Assembly: GCF_900101685.1 (NCBI RefSeq)
Contig: NZ_FMZZ01000023.1
Coordinates: 1-59,572, forward strand
Direction of reading: 5' to 3'
From: Actinokineospora iranica
GTDB lineage: Bacteria; Actinomycetota; Actinomycetes; Mycobacteriales; Pseudonocardiaceae
Length of the DNA: 59,572 nucleotides
Shown here piece by piece: positions 27,601-36,339 of the stretch (position 1 is the first letter of the stretch; each line of letters opens with the position of its first letter). The position numbers and the translations under genes were made by a program. The notes below the pieces were generated by a model, which was not told the DNA's origin, ran no database searches, and saw nothing but the letters and a program-made list of their open reading frames with translations.

Positions 27601-27815
27601 TCCTTGCGGCCGCGCCAGGCGCGGCCCTTGCCGACCACGCGGCGGGCGAGGTCGATCCGCTCGGGGGTGGGGTCGAGCAGCGCCAGGCGCGGACCGGGCA
27701 CCCGCGCGGGCGCGGCGGCGAGCAGGTCCTCCAGCGGACGGGCCAGCAGCTCGGTCAGCGCCGCCGGGGACGCGGCGCCGAGCAGGAGCTGGCGGACACC
27801 GGGGGAACGGGCCAT
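24609..27815 (-). CDS. Acyltransferase - dehydratase - phosphopantetheinyl transferase protein
   Basis: A 1068-residue protein. The AT domain (about 85-380) has AFLFPGLEAEFD, the active GHSVGEW (Ser154) and SGFHTP (His255). A Pro/Ala-rich linker runs about 390-600. A double-hotdog DH follows (about 620-865) with DHCFAHQRPGW (His634), PVVPATT and LLDNAGH (Asp789). The C-terminus (about 895-1065) matches an integrated PPTase, with WLLARVVLKDAVR at 934-946. Such DH-PPTase ends occur in enediyne synthases, while a separate AT resembles PfaB of PUFA systems. It should load or extend acyl groups, dehydrate beta-hydroxyacyl-ACP and activate the ACPs in cis or trans. The ATG at 27815 follows GAGG; a GTG at 27824 overlapping the previous stop is an alternative. 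Confidence 0.88.
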   Translation of the reverse strand: MARSPGVRQLLLGAASPAALTELLARPLEDLLAAAPARVPGPRLALLDPTPERIDLARRVVGKGRAWRGRKDLWFSPDPLLGAPGTSIAFLFPGLEAEFDPAVADVAQWLGVPVPDLSVETLGRHGAAVINVGRLMDAALRKLAITPAIVAGHSVGEWTAMIAGGMFAAADFEEMLTRIDLDALRVPGVEFAVLGCPADRAAEAVDGVAGVVVSHENSTNQTVVCGPAEAVKGVVDDLRAKAVICQVMPFRSGFHTPMLAPYLAPFRESGVPSLRLHPPAVPVWSATTASPFPVDEGAARELCVRHLLEPVRFRALAMALHDSGVRAFVQAGPGQLGSLIDDTLREHDHLTVAANAGRSTGMLQLRRAALALWTEGAAPDFTALDPAEAVTVAGQAATPEAPAPEAPAPADSTAAASEGSPLPGIMAQGTTAPAARTASPAPEPWHPAPEAPAGQLPGVSAPPTPAPAPRSPAPVAPAPGGARPRRSAPAARPEPTPVGALDQLAALAGRFPALPELAALVRETAESVAAVLAAAQAAPVASGHNSTVAHRSVAAPDPVAARPTATPTASGAGPAGSRPTPAAPRTAPPAVGRPRGLGSAAAARGPAVLASSTPPGATTELVVSTSEMPYLLDHCFAHQRPGWRDESDLRPVVPATTVVWHLMRFAQDLITDRVAVGVDDVRLHRWLVAAPEQRVPVRVRRIDRDRVQVRLGDYADGIVVFADDYPSGPPVWEEPADERQPTVTAARLYEERWLFHGPAYQGVTRTVGVAPHAARAEITVPSAPGALLDNAGHVIGHWLVECHPQRWIAFPVSIARIRFHAAPPTAGTAVESAIRIAAIDERELRADLQVSSGDQTLVSITGWTDHRFDSDPKTSAVHRFPETSALSDRHERGWWVAAERWPTLASREFYLRKYLGSAERAEYESCPPRERRQWLLARVVLKDAVRGKLWDSGFGPLFPAEIEIREDADGRMVAVGREGLVLPALDLAVATCREIGVALVSEPAATPLAVAVVEVGQRSVAAAEADARAAVGGVRADTELVGSPAGLPDRQYIVAWTAARDTQRERFQ

Positions 27816-27820
27816 CCGCC

Positions 27821-30800
27821 TCACCACCCCGACGCCGTGTAGACCACCGACCGCACCTCGGGCGAGCCCCAGGCCAGCTCGGAGAGCAGGGCGGCGACGC
27901 CGTCGGCAGGGGAGATCAGCTTGACGCCGCGCTCGGCGTAGCTGCGGCCGAGTTCCACGCTGACCATGCCGCCGTGCTGCTCGTCGGGGGCCCACGGTCC
28001 CCAGTGGACGGTCAGGGCCCGGTGGCCGGTGCGCTTCGACCACGCCGCGCCCAGCACGTCGAGCGCGTCGTTGGCCGCCGCGTAGTCGGCCTGGCCGCGG
28101 TTGCCCAGGGCGGCGGCGATGCTGCCGAAGGACACCACGAACCGGGGCGCGGCGCTGACGTCGTCGAGGCCTGCGAGCAGGGCGGCGAGGCCGTCGACCT
28201 TGGTGGCGAAGACCCGCCGGAACGACTCGGGGTCCTTCTCGGCGATGAGCTTGTCCTCGATGACGCCCGCGGCGTGCACCACGGCGTCGATGCGCCCGTG
28301 CTCGGCGTGGATCTGCTTGACCAGGCGGCGCACCGCGTCCGGGTCGCGCACGTCCAGCGCGTGCAGGTTGGCCTCGCTGCCCAGGCGGCGCAGGCCTGCC
28401 AGGGTCGCGTTCACCTCGCGGCGGGCGAGGATGTCGCGGGCCGCGCGGTCGATGGCCGCGGGCCCGGTGTGCCCGAGACCGGCGAGGGCCTTGCGCAGCC
28501 CGGCGAGGTCGTGCGCGGCCGCGGTGGCCGGGTGCTCCGGCTCGGTGGCCGGGCCGGTGCGGCCCGCCAACTCGATCTTGCAGCCGGTCGCGGCGGCCAG
28601 CGCGCGGGCGACCTGCGCGGTGATGCCGCGGGCGCCGCCGACGAGCAGGACCACGGAGTCCGCGCTCAGCCCCATCGCCTCGGCCTCGGCGACGCCGGGG
28701 CCCGCGGGCCCGGAGCCGGTCATGGCCAGCGCGCCGAGCGGGGTGGGCACCAGGTCGAACGCCTGGCGGGTCGCCGAGCGCACCACCACCGGCTCCGCGC
28801 CGGGGGTGAGCAGCTCCTCGATCACCGCGGCGGCGGCCGAGTAGTCGTCGGCGGGGAAGCCCTCGAACTCGACCAGCCGGGACATGGTGTCCGGGTACTC
28901 CCGGCGCAGCGTCCGGAAGAAGCCGCGCAGCCCTGCGGTGCGCAGCGGGTCGCCGTGGGCGGCGGCCAGCAGCCAGCGCGGGCGGCGCTCCAGCACCGAG
29001 CGGAACATCGGGAACGCGGCGGGCAGCAGCGGCTCGTCGCCCGAGGGCAGGCAGATCAGCCCGTCGACGCGGTCGACCCACTCGGCGAGCTCGGGCAGGC
29101 CCGGCAGCGGCATGGCGAGCGCGCCGCGCGCCGAGAGCTGCCCGGCAAGCTCCTCCACCAGGTCGGGGGTGCCGCCCGCGATGAGCAGGGTCGCGCCGAA
29201 CAGCGCGCCCGGGTCGTCCGATGGTGTGCCGGGGGCGTCGACCAGCCCCAGGACGTAGCGTCCCGGCGCTTCACCGCGCACGACCGGCCCGGTCGCCGTC
29301 TTGGGGGCGGCTGCGGTCGGCGCGGGAGCGGCGGCCTTGGGGGTGGCGGTGAGCAGGTCGGCGAGGGCTGCGGCGGTGCGGGCCCGGACCAGCTCGTCGA
29401 GGTCGGCCGTGCTGCCCAGCCGGGCGGCCAGGTCGCCCGCGATCTCGGTCCGCTTGATGGAGTCGACACTCAGGTCGGCTTCGAGGTCCAGGCTCGGGTC
29501 GATCATGTCGGCGGGGTAGCCGGTGCGCTCGGCGATCACGGCGACGACGGTCGAGAGGGCGTCGCCCTTCGGCGCGGCGGGCGCGGCCGGGGCGGCCGAG
29601 CGGGGCGCGAGCAGGTCGGCCAGCTCAGCGGCGGTGCGGGCTCGCACCAGCGCCTCGACGTCGACGCCGCTGCCGAGCCGGGACACCAGCTCGCCCGCGA
29701 TCTCGGTCCGCTTGATCGAATCCACGCTCAAGTCGGCCTCAAGATCGAGACTCGGGTCGATCATGTCAGCCGGGTAACCGGTCCGCTCAGCGATCAGACC
29801 GACCACAGTGGACAGGACATCCACCGCGGGAGCCGACTGAGATTCCTGGGCGGGAGCGAGCAATCCTGCCAGCTCGGCAGCCGTGCGCGCCCGCACCAAG
29901 TCCTCGACGTTCGCCGAACCACCGAGCCGCGACACCAGCTCACCGGCGATCTCGGTCCGCTTGATCGAATCGACACTCAGGTCGGCCTCAAGATCCAAGC
30001 CCGGGTCGATCATGTCAACGGGGTAACCGGTGCGCTCCGCGATGAGACCCACCACAGTGGACAGAACGTCCACCACGACGGCCTGCTGAGCCGGGTGGCC
30101 CGGGGCGAGCAAGCCCGCCAGCTCGGCAGCCGTGCGCGCCCGCACCAGGTCCTCGACGTTCGCCGAACCACCGAGCCGCGACACCAGCTCACCGGCGATC
30201 TCGGTCCGCTTGATCGAATCCACGCTCAAGTCGGCCTCAAGATCGAGACTCGGGTCGATCATGTCAGCCGGGTAACCGGTCCGCTCAGCGATCAGACCCA
30301 CCACAGTGGACAGAACGTCCACCGTCTGGGCCTGCTGTCCGGCGACCGGGGCAGGCTGGGGTCCCTGGGCGGGGGCGAGCAGCGCGGCCAGCTCGGCCGC
30401 CGTGCGGGCCCGGACCAGCGACTCGACGTCCACCGCGCTGCCCAGTCGGGCGGCGAGTTCGCCCGCGATCTCGGTGCGCTTGATGGAGTCGACGCTCAGG
30501 TCTGCTTCGAGGTCCAGGCCAGGGTCGACCATGTCGGCCGGGTAACCCGTCCGCTCCGCTATCAGACCCACCACAGTGGACAGAACGTCGGCCGGGCGGG
30601 CGGCGGGGGCAGGCGTGCCGAGTGCGGGCCGCTCCGCCGGGGTCAGGGCGGGAGCGGTCGGCGCGGGGGCCGCGCCGAGGTAGCCGAGCAGCACGTCGCG
30701 CTGGGCGGTGATCATCTCGCGGCTGGTGCGCAGGAAGTCGGCGACCATCTCGTCGCGGGTGCTCGCCGGAGCCGGGGCGGGGCCCGCGGCGGACAGGGTC

Positions 30801-33800
30801 GCGATCCGCTTGGCCGGGGCGAGGCCGCCCGGGATGACCTTGCCGTCCGCGGTGCGGACCAGGTGCCCGTCGACCGTCCACCCCGGTCGGGCGGGTGGGG
30901 TCAGCGTGCTGACGTCCTGGGCGCCGCGGGCGGCGACGAGCCAGCCGGTGCGCAGCGGGACGCCCGCGACGGCGAGGCGGGCCAGCGCGTGCAGGAAGCC
31001 GGGCAGCCCGGCGTCGCGGGTCGGCTCGATCGGGATCACGGTGTGCGGGCGGTCGCCGAGGATCTCGCGGACCAGGTTGGTGAGCACCCGGCCCGGACCC
31101 GCTTCCAGGAACACCCGGGCGCCGTCGGCGTACATGTTCTCGATCTGCTCGCAGAACTTCACCGCCCCGGTGACCTGGGAGGCCAGTTCGGCGCGGATGC
31201 CCTCGGCGTCGCCGACGTAGGGCTTGGCCAAGCGGTTGCCCCACACCGGGACGCGGGGCGCTGCGAACGACCGCGAGGCCAGCTCACTGGCGAACGCGTC
31301 GCTCGCGCCCGCGATGACCGGGCTGTGGAACGCGCAGGCCACGTCAAGGCGCTTGGCCGAGATCCCGGCCGCGCGCAGCGCCGCGACGGCTTCCTCGACC
31401 ATCGAGGTCGGGCCGGACACGACGATCTGGCGGGGCGCGTTGTGGTTGGCGATGACGACCCGGTTCGCGAGCCGGGCGCCGTCGAGGACGCTCTCCACGG
31501 TGGGCCGGTCGGCGGAGACCGCGGCCATCGCGCCCGCGTCGTCGCCTGCGGCGGCGAGGATCGTGCGGGCCCGCACCGCGCTCAGCGCGACCAGGTCGCG
31601 CGGGTCGAGGGAGCCCGCGGCGGTCAGGGCGACAAGTTCGCCGTAGCTGTGCCCGGCGTACATGTCGGCCTCGACGCCGACCTTGGTCAGCAGTTCGTGC
31701 ACGGCCAGGCCGGTGACGCCGAGGGCGGGCTGGGCCATCCGGGTGTCGCGCAGCCGGTCGCGCTGGGCGTCGGCGGTGGCCTGGTCGAACGCGGCGGGCG
31801 GGAACATCGCCGCGGCGATCTCGCCGCGCCCGGCGAAGCGGGCCAGGTCGGGGAAGGCGACGAACAGGTCCGAGAGCATCCCCGGCCGCTGGCTGCCCTG
31901 GCCGGGGAACAGCACGGCCAGCTTGCCCCGCGGCTGCTCACCGGTCACCCGGTACAGCCCCGCCTTCGGGTCGCTCTCCCCCGCCAGCGCGCGCCGCAGC
32001 AGCGTCTGGAGGTGGTCGAGGTCTTCCGCGACGACGGACACGCGGACCGGCGCGACCTCGCGGTCGGCGCGGGCGGCCGCGGTGCGGGCCAGGTCCCGCA
32101 GCGTCCACGGGTTTCCGCTGGCGGCGTTCGCGGTGACGCTTTCCAGCAGCCGCTCGATCTGCCGGTGCGCGGCGGCGTCGTCCGCGCCGCGGAAGGTGAA
32201 CAGCTCGGCGGGCCAGCGCCGCAGGCCGCGGCGGGTGAACGCGGCCGAGGCGTGCCCGGTCATGACGACGTGGAAGTTCGTGCCGCCGAAGCCGAACGCG
32301 CTGACCCCGGCGACCCGCTCGGTGGCCTCGCGCAGCCACGGCGACGCGGCGCTCAGGAACGCGAACGGGCTGGTGGCGTCCCACGCCGGGTTGGGCTCGG
32401 TGACGTGCAGGGTGGGCGGGCGGACGCCGGTGTGCAGCGCCATCGCCGACTTGATCAGCCCGGCCAGCCCGGCCGCGCACTTGGTGTGCCCGATCTGGGA
32501 CTTGACCGACCCGACGACGCACGAGCCGGGCCGCGCGCCCGCCTCGGTGAACACCTCGGTCAGCGTCTGCAACTCGGTGCGGTCGCCGACGACGGTGCCG
32601 GTGCCGTGCGCCTCGACCAGGTCGACCTCGGCGGGCGAGACGCGCGCGTTGGCGTAGGCGCGGTCCAGCGCGCGGCGCTGGCCTTCCTTGCGCGGCGCGG
32701 TCAGGCCGAGGGCCTTGCCGTCGCTGGCGCTGCCGACGCCGCGGATCACCGCGTAGACGCGGTCGCCGTCGTGCTCGGCGTCGGCGAGGCGCTTGAGCAC
32801 CACGCACGCCACGCCCTCGCCGAGGGCGATGCCGTCGGCGTTCGCGTCGAAGGTGCGGCACGCGCCGGTCGCGGACAGCGCGCCGACGGAGGAGAACAGC
32901 AGGTAGTCGTCGATGGCGTTGTGCAGGTCGGCGCCGCCGCACAGCATCAGGTCCGCGGTGCCCGCGGCCAGTTCCTTGCACGCCACGTCCACCGCGGCCA
33001 GCGACGACGCGCAGGCGGCGTCGACGGTGTAGTTGACCGCGCCGAGGTCGAGGCGGTTGGCGATGCGCCCGGAGATGACGTTGGCGAGCCTGCCGGGGAA
33101 CGAGTCCTCGGTCAGCTTGGGCAGCTGGGCGTCCAGCTCGGCGGGCACCTGGTCCACATAGGACGGCAGGACCATGCGCAGGGTCGCCGCGGTGGACAGG
33201 TCGCTGCCCGCCTCCGCGCCGAACACCACGCCCGCGCGCTCGCGGTCGAACCCGCCCTCGGCGTACCCGGCGTCCACCAGGGACCGGTGCGCGGCTTCCA
33301 GCGCGAGCAGCTGCACCGGCTCGATGGCGGCGAGCGCGGCGGGCGGGATGCCGTAGCGCAGCGGGTCGAACGGCACCGGGTCGAGGAAACCGCCCCACTT
33401 CGACGGGGTGGCGTCGCCGGAGCCGCGGGTGGCGGCCGGGTCGTAGTAGGTCGCGGCGTCCCAGCGCCGCGGCGGGACCTCGGTGACGCAGTCGGCGTTG
33501 CCGACGATGTTGGCCCAGAACGAGGCCAGGTCGGGCGCGCCGGGGAACAGGCAGGCCATGCCGACGACGGCGACGTCCAGCGGCTGCGGGGCGGGGCGCT
33601 GCGGCCGGGCCTTGCCGAGGACGGCGCGCAGCCGGGTCGCCCGGTCGCGGTGGAACTCGGCGGCGCGGGCGGTGACGTCCTGGTGCAGCTCGGCGACGGT
33701 GGTGACCGCGTCGCGCAGCATCGCGACCTGGCCCGCCATGAACAGGCCCTGGTCGAGCACGCCAGCCTCGTCCACCGCGACGAGCTCGGGGCCCTCGCGG

Positions 33801-35542
33801 CGCAGGCCCTTGCTGGCGATGCGCAGGCGGCCGGTGTTGAGCTTCTCCAGCTCCTCCCACACCTCGCGCTGCGGCACGCCGCGGTCGAGCAGCTCGCGGC
33901 CGGTGGCCTCGAACGCGTCGACGAACGGGCTCGGCACGCAGCGGGTGGCGTGGCCGGGGGCGGTGTGCAGCAGCGCGGTCCGCTCCGCGGCGACGACCTG
34001 CCGCTGGAAGGTGGCGGTCACCGCGCCGTGGGTGACGGCCTCTTCGGTGAACAGGTAGCCGGTGCCCATGAGCACGCCCACGGCGGCGCCGCGGTCGTGC
34101 AGCGGGGCGGCCAGCGCGGACACCATGGCCGCGGAGCGGGCGTCGTGGACGCCGCCCGCGAACAGGATCTGCACTCCCGCGATGTCCGCGCGGTCGCGCA
34201 GCACGTCGAGCTGCGCCTGCCACAGGGTGAAGCTGGTGCGCGGGCCGACGTGGCCGCCGCACTCGGCGCCCTCGAAGACGAACCGGCGCGCGCCCGCGTC
34301 GAGGAACTGCGCCAGCAGGCCAGGGGACGGCACGTGCAGGAAGGTCGCGATGCCGACGTCCTCCAGGGCCTTGGCCTGGTCGGGGCGCCCGCCCGCGATC
34401 AGCGCGACCGGGGGCCGCAGCTCCTCGATGACCGCGAGCTGCGCCGAGCGGATCTCCGGCGGGGCGAACCCGAGCACGCCGACGCCCCACGGCCGCGCGC
34501 CCAGCGCGGCGGCGGTCTCGGTCATCATCGTGCGGGTCTGCTCGCCGGAGGCCAGCGCCAGCGCCAGGAACGGCAGGCCGCCCTCCCCGGCGACGGCCGC
34601 GGCGAACCCGGCGCGGTCGCTGACCCGCGTCATCGGGCCCTGCGCGACCGGCAGCGCGGTGCCCAGCGCGCGGGCCAGCGGCGACCCGGAGCCCAGGACC
34701 GGCGTCCGGTCGGCGCGGACGGCCTCGTGCACCGCGGCCAGCACGCCCGCCACGGCGCGCGCGACGGTGCCGAAGCGGTTGAGGAACGCGGTGGCCAGGT
34801 AGGCGTCCTGCCCGACCGGCAGGTGCCCGGTCGCGGGCGCGCGGCGCGGCAGCAGCCGCTGACCGTCGATCACCACGGTGTCGGTGCCGTCGCTGGTGGC
34901 CAGCGCGGCGGTGAGGTCGTCGGGCACGTCGGCTTCGGGCAGCAGCGCGAGCTGCGTGTCCAGCACGACGCCCGCCGCACCGCCGACGATGGCAGCGGCG
35001 GCGGTGTCCGGGCCGATGCCGCCGCACACCCACACCGGCAGCGCCAGCTCGGGCTCGGCCAGAAGCTGTTGCAGCAGAACGAAAGCGCCGGACTCGCCGA
35101 CGCGCCCGCCCGCCTCGTTGCCGCGGGCGACGACGCCGTCGGCGCCCATGGCCGCCGCGGTCAGCGCCTCGGCGACCGAGGTGACCTCGACCAGCACGAA
35201 GTAGCGGTCCGGGACCTCGCTGACCGACCAGGGCGCGCCCCAGCCGAGCAGCACGACCTCCACCTGGTCGGCGGTCGGGCCGAGGATCGCGGCCACGTCG
35301 TCGAAGCCGAGCGCGCACCCGGCGGGCACGCGCAGGCCGAACGGCCTGCCCGAGGGCCAGCCCGCTGCGCGGGTCAGCGCCGCCCGCGCGCGGTGGTCGC
35401 CCGCGCCCAGGTCGAGGACACCGAGCCCGCCCGCGGCGCTCACCGCGCCGCAGAGCCCGGCGCAGGGTTGTCCCGCCGGTCCCACGCCGAGAACCAGTTC
35501 GGGGCGCTCGCCGCGCGCTGCCATGACGCCTCCGTCGGTCAT
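27821..35542 (-). CDS. PUFA-synthase-like iterative polyketide/lipid synthase (two NMO barrels-KS-AT-ACPx5-KR)
   Basis: A 2573-residue protein. Residues about 15-235 form an NMO-like TIM barrel (ARGNEAGGRVG, VCGGIGPDTAAAA). Residues about 285-620 form a second, PfaD-like barrel (AQGPMTRVSD, LGFAPPEIR, GAECGGHVGPR). KS, about 655-1095: DAACASS (Cys844), EAHGTGT (His979), IGHTKCA (His1019). AT, about 1205-1500: GHSYGE (Ser1299), AFHSPV. Five ACPs, about 1650-2065, carry DSIKR serines at 1686, 1776, 1859, 1942 and 2028. KR, about 2295-2560: GGARGIT, Ser2474, Tyr2487, Asn2491. The tandem DSIKR carriers are a hallmark of PUFA synthases. No chain-length factor or thioesterase is present. The ATG at 35542 overlaps the reductase stop; an internal ATG at 35524 has a stronger GGAGG. 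Confidence 0.92.
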   Translation of the reverse strand: MTDGGVMAARGERPELVLGVGPAGQPCAGLCGAVSAAGGLGVLDLGAGDHRARAALTRAAGWPSGRPFGLRVPAGCALGFDDVAAILGPTADQVEVVLLGWGAPWSVSEVPDRYFVLVEVTSVAEALTAAAMGADGVVARGNEAGGRVGESGAFVLLQQLLAEPELALPVWVCGGIGPDTAAAAIVGGAAGVVLDTQLALLPEADVPDDLTAALATSDGTDTVVIDGQRLLPRRAPATGHLPVGQDAYLATAFLNRFGTVARAVAGVLAAVHEAVRADRTPVLGSGSPLARALGTALPVAQGPMTRVSDRAGFAAAVAGEGGLPFLALALASGEQTRTMMTETAAALGARPWGVGVLGFAPPEIRSAQLAVIEELRPPVALIAGGRPDQAKALEDVGIATFLHVPSPGLLAQFLDAGARRFVFEGAECGGHVGPRTSFTLWQAQLDVLRDRADIAGVQILFAGGVHDARSAAMVSALAAPLHDRGAAVGVLMGTGYLFTEEAVTHGAVTATFQRQVVAAERTALLHTAPGHATRCVPSPFVDAFEATGRELLDRGVPQREVWEELEKLNTGRLRIASKGLRREGPELVAVDEAGVLDQGLFMAGQVAMLRDAVTTVAELHQDVTARAAEFHRDRATRLRAVLGKARPQRPAPQPLDVAVVGMACLFPGAPDLASFWANIVGNADCVTEVPPRRWDAATYYDPAATRGSGDATPSKWGGFLDPVPFDPLRYGIPPAALAAIEPVQLLALEAAHRSLVDAGYAEGGFDRERAGVVFGAEAGSDLSTAATLRMVLPSYVDQVPAELDAQLPKLTEDSFPGRLANVISGRIANRLDLGAVNYTVDAACASSLAAVDVACKELAAGTADLMLCGGADLHNAIDDYLLFSSVGALSATGACRTFDANADGIALGEGVACVVLKRLADAEHDGDRVYAVIRGVGSASDGKALGLTAPRKEGQRRALDRAYANARVSPAEVDLVEAHGTGTVVGDRTELQTLTEVFTEAGARPGSCVVGSVKSQIGHTKCAAGLAGLIKSAMALHTGVRPPTLHVTEPNPAWDATSPFAFLSAASPWLREATERVAGVSAFGFGGTNFHVVMTGHASAAFTRRGLRRWPAELFTFRGADDAAAHRQIERLLESVTANAASGNPWTLRDLARTAAARADREVAPVRVSVVAEDLDHLQTLLRRALAGESDPKAGLYRVTGEQPRGKLAVLFPGQGSQRPGMLSDLFVAFPDLARFAGRGEIAAAMFPPAAFDQATADAQRDRLRDTRMAQPALGVTGLAVHELLTKVGVEADMYAGHSYGELVALTAAGSLDPRDLVALSAVRARTILAAAGDDAGAMAAVSADRPTVESVLDGARLANRVVIANHNAPRQIVVSGPTSMVEEAVAALRAAGISAKRLDVACAFHSPVIAGASDAFASELASRSFAAPRVPVWGNRLAKPYVGDAEGIRAELASQVTGAVKFCEQIENMYADGARVFLEAGPGRVLTNLVREILGDRPHTVIPIEPTRDAGLPGFLHALARLAVAGVPLRTGWLVAARGAQDVSTLTPPARPGWTVDGHLVRTADGKVIPGGLAPAKRIATLSAAGPAPAPASTRDEMVADFLRTSREMITAQRDVLLGYLGAAPAPTAPALTPAERPALGTPAPAARPADVLSTVVGLIAERTGYPADMVDPGLDLEADLSVDSIKRTEIAGELAARLGSAVDVESLVRARTAAELAALLAPAQGPQPAPVAGQQAQTVDVLSTVVGLIAERTGYPADMIDPSLDLEADLSVDSIKRTEIAGELVSRLGGSANVEDLVRARTAAELAGLLAPGHPAQQAVVVDVLSTVVGLIAERTGYPVDMIDPGLDLEADLSVDSIKRTEIAGELVSRLGGSANVEDLVRARTAAELAGLLAPAQESQSAPAVDVLSTVVGLIAERTGYPADMIDPSLDLEADLSVDSIKRTEIAGELVSRLGSGVDVEALVRARTAAELADLLAPRSAAPAAPAAPKGDALSTVVAVIAERTGYPADMIDPSLDLEADLSVDSIKRTEIAGDLAARLGSTADLDELVRARTAAALADLLTATPKAAAPAPTAAAPKTATGPVVRGEAPGRYVLGLVDAPGTPSDDPGALFGATLLIAGGTPDLVEELAGQLSARGALAMPLPGLPELAEWVDRVDGLICLPSGDEPLLPAAFPMFRSVLERRPRWLLAAAHGDPLRTAGLRGFFRTLRREYPDTMSRLVEFEGFPADDYSAAAAVIEELLTPGAEPVVVRSATRQAFDLVPTPLGALAMTGSGPAGPGVAEAEAMGLSADSVVLLVGGARGITAQVARALAAATGCKIELAGRTGPATEPEHPATAAAHDLAGLRKALAGLGHTGPAAIDRAARDILARREVNATLAGLRRLGSEANLHALDVRDPDAVRRLVKQIHAEHGRIDAVVHAAGVIEDKLIAEKDPESFRRVFATKVDGLAALLAGLDDVSAAPRFVVSFGSIAAALGNRGQADYAAANDALDVLGAAWSKRTGHRALTVHWGPWAPDEQHGGMVSVELGRSYAERGVKLISPADGVAALLSELAWGSPEVRSVVYTASGW
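29350..30595 (-). repeat. Five tandem ACP-coding repeats within the synthase gene
   Basis: Five units of about 83-90 codons, each encoding an ACP with DLEADLSVDSIKR. Units 2 and 4 are identical at the DNA level over more than 100 bp around the active site (about 29690-29795 and 30190-30295). Units 2 and 3 share a near-identical block over the helix III side (about 29870-29960 and 30120-30210). Units 1 and 5 differ at many synonymous sites. The mosaic pattern points to recent conversion among the inner units. Multiple ACPs raise output in PUFA synthases. Confidence 0.9.
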
Positions 35543-36339
35543 CGGGTCTTCGTCTCTGGAGAACGGCGCAAGCTCGCGATCCAGCTGTCCGGGTCCGCCG
35601 CCTTGCGCGCGTGCATCTCGCCGACCTCCGCGTGCGGGAGGATCAGGAACCGCTCCTCCGCCATGCCCGCGACCGCCGCGTCGGCGACGTCGGCCGCCTC
35701 CAGCAGCGGGGCGAACTCGGCCACCGCGCGGGCCGCCGGGTGGCCCGCGGCCACGCCGGGCATGAGGAAGTCGGTGCGCACGCCCATCGGGCACAGCGCG
35801 CTCACGCCGATGCCGAGGTGGCCGTAGGTGTAGGCCAGCCACTCCGCCAGCGCCACCGCCGCGTGCTTGGTGACGGTGTAGGGCGCGTCCGACGGCAGGC
35901 CGAGCAGGCCGACGGCGGACGCGGTGATCAGCAGGTAGCCGCCGCGGCGGCGCGACATCCCGGGCACGGCGGCCTGCGCGAGGTGCACGTGCGCCAGCAC
36001 GTTGACCGACCAGGACTTCGCCCACTGGGCCTCGCCCGCGTGCAGGCCGAGCCCGGTGGCGACCCCGGCGTTGGAGCAGATGATGTCGGCGGCCTCGTGG
36101 TCGCGCTCGGCCCTGGCGATCAGCTCGCGGCACTGGGCCGGGTCGCTCACGTCCGCGTGGACGGCGACCGCGGTCACGCCGCGCGCGCGCACGCGTTCGG
36201 CGACCTCGGTCGCGGCGGCGAGATCGATGTCGGAGACCACGACCGCCCGGGGGGAGTCGGCGGCCAGCCGCAGGGCCAGAGCGGCGCCGATGCCATGGCC
36301 CGCTCCGGTGACGACCACCGTTTTACCCGGTGCTTTCAT
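35539..36339 (-). CDS. Short-chain dehydrogenase/reductase
   Basis: About 266 residues. A classical SDR with the NAD(P) motif TGAGHGIGAAL, the structural SNAG (ICSNAGVA), catalytic Ser in ITASAVG, and YTVTK for the Tyr-Lys pair. SDRs reduce or oxidise ketone/hydroxyl groups, here probably on a lipid or polyketide intermediate (inference from position). The ATG at 36339 has a perfect GGAGG 6 nt upstream; longer starts lack this. Its stop overlaps the start of the big synthase (ATGA), making it the first gene of the synthase operon. Confidence 0.9.
   Translation of the reverse strand: MKAPGKTVVVTGAGHGIGAALALRLAADSPRAVVVSDIDLAAATEVAERVRARGVTAVAVHADVSDPAQCRELIARAERDHEAADIICSNAGVATGLGLHAGEAQWAKSWSVNVLAHVHLAQAAVPGMSRRRGGYLLITASAVGLLGLPSDAPYTVTKHAAVALAEWLAYTYGHLGIGVSALCPMGVRTDFLMPGVAAGHPAARAVAEFAPLLEAADVADAAVAGMAEERFLILPHAEVGEMHARKAADPDSWIASLRRSPETKTR

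Noticed and set aside
27974..35827. Very long plus-strand open frame opposite the synthase gene (and similar long antisense frames opposite mce, parC and mtn genes)
   Set aside because: It is the mirror of a high-GC coding frame: its translation is low-complexity Arg/Gly/Ala/Val/Gln without domains, while the minus-strand protein has full catalytic motifs.
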